Source of the DNA: Planctomycetota bacterium
GTDB lineage: Bacteria > Planctomycetota > SZUA-567 > H5-PLA8
Assembly: GCA_016200135.1 (NCBI GenBank)
Contig: JACQFI010000015.1
Location: 1 to 64,000, forward strand
Direction: 5' to 3'
DNA: 64,000 nt
A program made the position numbers and the translations under genes. How positions within the stretch are numbered: position 1 is the first letter of the stretch; every line of letters starts with the position of its first letter. Shown in pieces: positions 61,613 through 64,000 of the stretch. The notes under the pieces are model-generated. The model was not told the DNA's origin. It saw nothing but the letters and a program-made list of their open reading frames with translations, and searched no databases.

Positions 61613-61755
61613 GTCGATGCTCTCCTCTTTTGCCAAGGGTCTGCCGCTCGGATGCGTTATTGAGGACTACGAAGGTTCGAGCCCCACGCGCAAGAGCCTA
61701 TACGAGCCAAGCACGATTGACCAGCGCCAAGCGGGCGGCGGAGTCAGCGCATAGG

Positions 61756-61776
61756 TACTTTCTTGCGAAAGTTGAA
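61756..61776. repeat. 21-bp hairpin direct repeat, left copy
   Basis: Identical to 63275-63295. The core ACTTTCTTGCGAAAGT forms a 6-bp hairpin stem with loop TTGC. The two copies frame the DUF1963 and HepT/MntA genes. Confidence 0.9.
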
Positions 61777-61796
61777 GAAATTGAGCAACGTACTTC

Positions 61797-62546
61797 CTAA
61801 TGAGACTGCCAGACGTCGGTCTCGAACTTTGCCGGATCGCTGGCCGATACGGCAATATAAATTGGAGCCGCATCTCCTATACAGTTGTTAGCTTTGGGCT
61901 CGTAATCGATCTGTGCGAGGAAAATCAAGTCACTGTACTCCAATGAGTCGTTGTGAACCCAGGTTGGAAATCCGCCGATTCGAGAACGGAACTGATCTGT
62001 GAACCCGAGTCTCTTAAGCGAGGATCGATATGCCGCGTTTGGATCGCTGAATTTTGCAGCCGCGGCGACAATTTCTGGGTATTTCTTCGGGGACCACGGG
62101 TATGTCAAAAGTCGCTCCGTCAGCACACTGCAAGGTCGCACTTTATAATCCTGCTTTTTGATTGGAGTGGGGCGTCTCACCGAAACAATCTTATCGGCTG
62201 AAGCTTCCCGATATCCTCGCACAAGACAGGCGCGGTCGATATCCCCATCTTCGATGGCTGCCCAACTTACGAATACCGTGAACAGTTCAATGGGAACATT
62301 GGGATGATCTGGGCAATCACGGAGATTGATCTGGCAAACGAAATCAAAAGGCCGCTTCTCTTCGCCTAATGTCGGCCAAGCGTCTTTTTCTTCGAAGTAC
62401 GGATTTCCTCCGAAGTGTGTAGCGGTAACCGGAAAAACGTGGTTTTCAGGGACGGAACTTTCGACGATGAGCGCCGTGGCGTACTTCCCAACGGCACGCA
62501 CTGCCGCATCGAGTTCGGCCTTCTCCTTCTTTTTGAACCAGAGCAT
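61797..62546 (-). CDS. DUF1963 (YwqG-like) protein
   Basis: A 249-residue cytoplasmic protein with the family's layout: VTATHFGGNPYFEEKDAWPT (a repeat-type motif), FDFVCQINLRDCPDHPNVP, SRIGGFPTWVHND, DLIFLAQIDYE and a terminal GDAAPIYIAVSA. The family has a paired-domain fold and is often seen in toxin/immunity or polymorphic contexts, though no activity is established. AT-richer than neighbours. It lies between the 21-bp hairpin repeats. Ribosome-binding site GAAGGAAAG upstream. Confidence 0.82.
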   Translation of the reverse strand: MLWFKKKEKAELDAAVRAVGKYATALIVESSVPENHVFPVTATHFGGNPYFEEKDAWPTLGEEKRPFDFVCQINLRDCPDHPNVPIELFTVFVSWAAIEDGDIDRACLVRGYREASADKIVSVRRPTPIKKQDYKVRPCSVLTERLLTYPWSPKKYPEIVAAAAKFSDPNAAYRSSLKRLGFTDQFRSRIGGFPTWVHNDSLEYSDLIFLAQIDYEPKANNCIGDAAPIYIAVSASDPAKFETDVWQSH

Positions 62547-62588
62547 TGCTCTTTCCTTCGATATGAAAAGGGCGCTTGGCTGAACTGA

Positions 62589-62933
62589 TCACGGATATTC
62601 TTGGGTAATGATTTGCCGAATGTGGGCATCAAGTTCAGGAAGCTTGTTCGCGATCACATCCCACACGATCTCGTAATCGACGCCGAAATATCCGTGAATC
62701 AGGTGGTCGCGCATCCCCGCAATGGCGCGCCAATCGGTCCCGGGGTATTTCTTTCTGAACGCCTCGGGAATCTGTTTCACCGCTTCGCCGATAATCTCGA
62801 TGCTGCGGACAAACGCGCGCTTCAATGTCTCGTCTTTCAAAAATATTGTCTTATCAAGACCTTTGGAGCTCTTGGAAAGATAATTCGTCTCGTCAAGGAT
62901 ATGCTGGAGATACTCACGCACCGACGGCGGCAT
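62589..62933 (-). CDS. hepT: HepT-like toxin of HEPN family
   Basis: A 114-residue protein with the HEPN ribonuclease motif R-x4-6-[19 protein letters not shown] (Arg-Asp-x-x-x-His then GYFGVDY). It is the toxin partner of a MntA-type nucleotidyltransferase (HepT/MntA), a module that controls cell growth through tRNA or mRNA cleavage and adenylylation. It overlaps the MntA gene by 20 bases. Order MntA then HepT is usual. Intact. Confidence 0.9.
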   Translation of the reverse strand: MPPSVREYLQHILDETNYLSKSSKGLDKTIFLKDETLKRAFVRSIEIIGEAVKQIPEAFRKKYPGTDWRAIAGMRDHLIHGYFGVDYEIVWDVIANKLPELDAHIRQIITQEYP

Positions 62934-63225
62934 ATTCGACCTCGCGCAGGATATGCGGACCGATGTGCGGGCTTAGGGCCTCTGTTGTAACCAACTCGAC
63001 TCTTCGGCCAAACAGGTCTTCGAGGAAGAACGCAAGCTTCATGAAGCGGTCAAATGTTTTCTGCTCCGGATCGAACTCGACCAGAATATCGACATCGCTC
63101 CGCTCTTTCGGCTCGTTCCGCACAAACGATCCAAAGAGGCCGCAGCGCCGCACGCCCAAACGCCGCAACTCGGCCTGGTGCTCCTGCAACAAAGATAAGA
63201 TCTGTCCTTTGTTCTGAACCGCCAT
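62914..63225 (-). CDS. mntA: MntA-like minimal nucleotidyltransferase antitoxin
   Basis: A 103-residue protein with the MNT signature [20 protein letters not shown] (GSF-x-R...SDVDILVEF), holding the metal-binding Asp pair. In HepT/MntA systems this enzyme adds AMP groups to the toxin and blocks it. Good ribosome-binding site (GGGAGAGG) before ATG. First gene of the pair. Confidence 0.9.
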   Translation of the reverse strand: MAVQNKGQILSLLQEHQAELRRLGVRRCGLFGSFVRNEPKERSDVDILVEFDPEQKTFDRFMKLAFFLEDLFGRRVELVTTEALSPHIGPHILREVEYAAVGA

Positions 63226-63274
63226 GGAATACCTCTCCCGCCAAATCCAAATTGTAGTATAGCACGTAGACGCT

Positions 63275-63295
63275 TACTTTCTTGCGAAAGTTGAA
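63275..63295. repeat. 21-bp hairpin direct repeat, right copy
   Basis: Exact copy of 61756-61776 in the same orientation; lies in the spacer before the FGE-domain gene. Confidence 0.9.
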
Positions 63296-63419
63296 CGATG
63301 AAACGCAGTCTATACCCCTCCTATTGCTACGCGTATTTGCTCAAAGAATTCCCGTTTCTGAAACACGCGGCTCGGCTCGGTTGTATATGGATGGATTAGC
63401 GGAGCAAAGGGAGACCCAA

Positions 63420-64000
63420 ATGCAGTCGATGAAAACGTTGGCTAGCGCGGCGCAGATGCTCGTCTTCCTGCTGACGTGCGGCGCAATCTTTGGAGCCGAA
63501 GAGAGCAAGACGGCGCCTAAGCCGGAGGGCGAAGCGAAGTCCGGAGCACCCGCCGAACCCAAAACGGGCAAAGTGGACACGACGGACATGGCGCTGATCC
63601 CCGCCGGAACGTTCGTGATGGGCTTGGACGGACCCACCGCGCCGGCCAATTCCAAGCCGGCGCACAAGGTCACGCTGCGCGCGTTCTACATCGACAAGTA
63701 CGAAGTCACCAAGGCGAAGTACTGCGTCTACCTCAATGAGGCCAAGAACCTGAAGTTTGAAAAGGGGCTGCTCTACGACGAGCAAGGCAAGATGCTCGGC
63801 CGCCCGGACGGCCTGAAGCAGGACGGCGGAAAGTGGGCGCCGCTTGCGGGCCTCGAAAAGCATCCCGTCGTCTCGCTCACGTGGCACGGCAGCGGCCAGT
63901 TCGCGAAGCACTTCGGCAAGCGCCTGCCCACGGAGGCCGAATGGGAACGCGCCGCGCGCGGCGGCACCACCACCGGCTGGTACTTCGGCGACGATCCCAA
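63420..64000 (+). CDS. FGE-sulfatase-domain protein (partial)
   Basis: Open to the right edge (193 codons). Start ATG with AAGGGAG six bases upstream. N-terminal signal-like stretch AQMLVFLLTCGAIFGA, then a Lys/Pro/Ala linker, then the formylglycine-generating-enzyme (SUMF1) domain: MALIPAGTFVMGLDGP, HKVTLRAFYIDKYEVTKAKY, PVVSLTWHGSGQFAKHFGKR and LPTEAEWERAARGG. This domain is very common in planctomycetes, where it can modify sulfatases or act as a binding module. The catalytic residues lie beyond the edge, so activity cannot be judged. Confidence 0.9.
   Translation, partial: MQSMKTLASAAQMLVFLLTCGAIFGAEESKTAPKPEGEAKSGAPAEPKTGKVDTTDMALIPAGTFVMGLDGPTAPANSKPAHKVTLRAFYIDKYEVTKAKYCVYLNEAKNLKFEKGLLYDEQGKMLGRPDGLKQDGGKWAPLAGLEKHPVVSLTWHGSGQFAKHFGKRLPTEAEWERAARGGTTTGWYFGDDP

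Noticed and set aside
61655..61700. GGTTCGAGCCCC, a tRNA T-loop-like fragment near the hairpin cassette
   Set aside because: Only a loop and part of one stem are present; no second half of a tRNA is seen.

Overview
The window is high-GC chromosomal DNA, with about 60-67% GC-looking codon use in most genes. It has long secreted hypothetical proteins, an ECF sigma/anti-sigma operon, a eukaryote-like Ser/Thr kinase, DUF4091 and DUF4954 proteins, a HEWGTF-type secreted protein, short membrane proteins opening with an HLSTA motif, and a sulfatase-modifying (FGE-type) protein at the right edge. Together these point to a planctomycete or close PVC relative. That placement is inference: there is no rRNA or other phylogenetic marker and no convincing tRNA in the window.

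Layout. 1-0.88 kb is AT-rich, with the N-terminal fragment of a coiled-coil protein and otherwise no gene. 0.9-9.3 kb: a 36-residue-repeat lipoprotein, a DMT transporter, an HLSTA membrane protein, a tandem PPK2, a HigBA-like toxin-antitoxin pair and a sigma/anti-sigma/TPR operon. 9.3-18.4 kb: secreted and membrane proteins of unknown role (a transglutaminase-like protein, an esterase) separated by repeat-rich spacers. 18.5-27.2 kb: panC, folK, a HEWGTF protein, a dual CDGSH protein and a 1515-residue Lhr-type helicase. 27.4-36.9 kb: a minus-strand block of large secreted proteins that look like polysaccharide-processing or -binding enzymes. 37.0-38.6 kb: an AT-richer two-gene island, a Gp37/Gp68 three-Cys protein plus its TcmP partner. 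38.6-44.9 kb: an SDR, a CCA-adding-type nucleotidyltransferase, a Ser/Thr kinase and a DUF4091 lipoprotein. 45.1-47.8 kb: a secreted HExxH protein whose reading frame is broken at a T TTT TTA heptamer. 47.8-53.3 kb: a BNR-repeat protein, an RcnR/RcnA-like nickel/cobalt regulator-efflux pair with a visible operator, a thioredoxin-fold-like protein and a CAP-domain protein. 53.5-61.6 kb: secreted TPR-like protein, two sugar-isomerase-type TIM barrels, a six-hairpin glycosidase-like protein and DUF4954. 61.75-63.3 kb: a DUF1963 gene and a HepT/MntA pair bounded by a 21-bp hairpin direct repeat. 63.4-64 kb: the start of an FGE-sulfatase-domain protein.

Spacers are crowded with short mobile repeats. 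Four ~130-bp MITE-like elements share GCTCTGTTGAAA-type ends. A separate family of G/C-run palindromes lies between genes and also, four times, in frame inside the helicase gene. The candidates most worth follow-up are the three-Cys/TcmP island, the possible programmed -1 frameshift gene, the palindrome-invaded helicase, and the hairpin-bounded toxin-antitoxin cassette.
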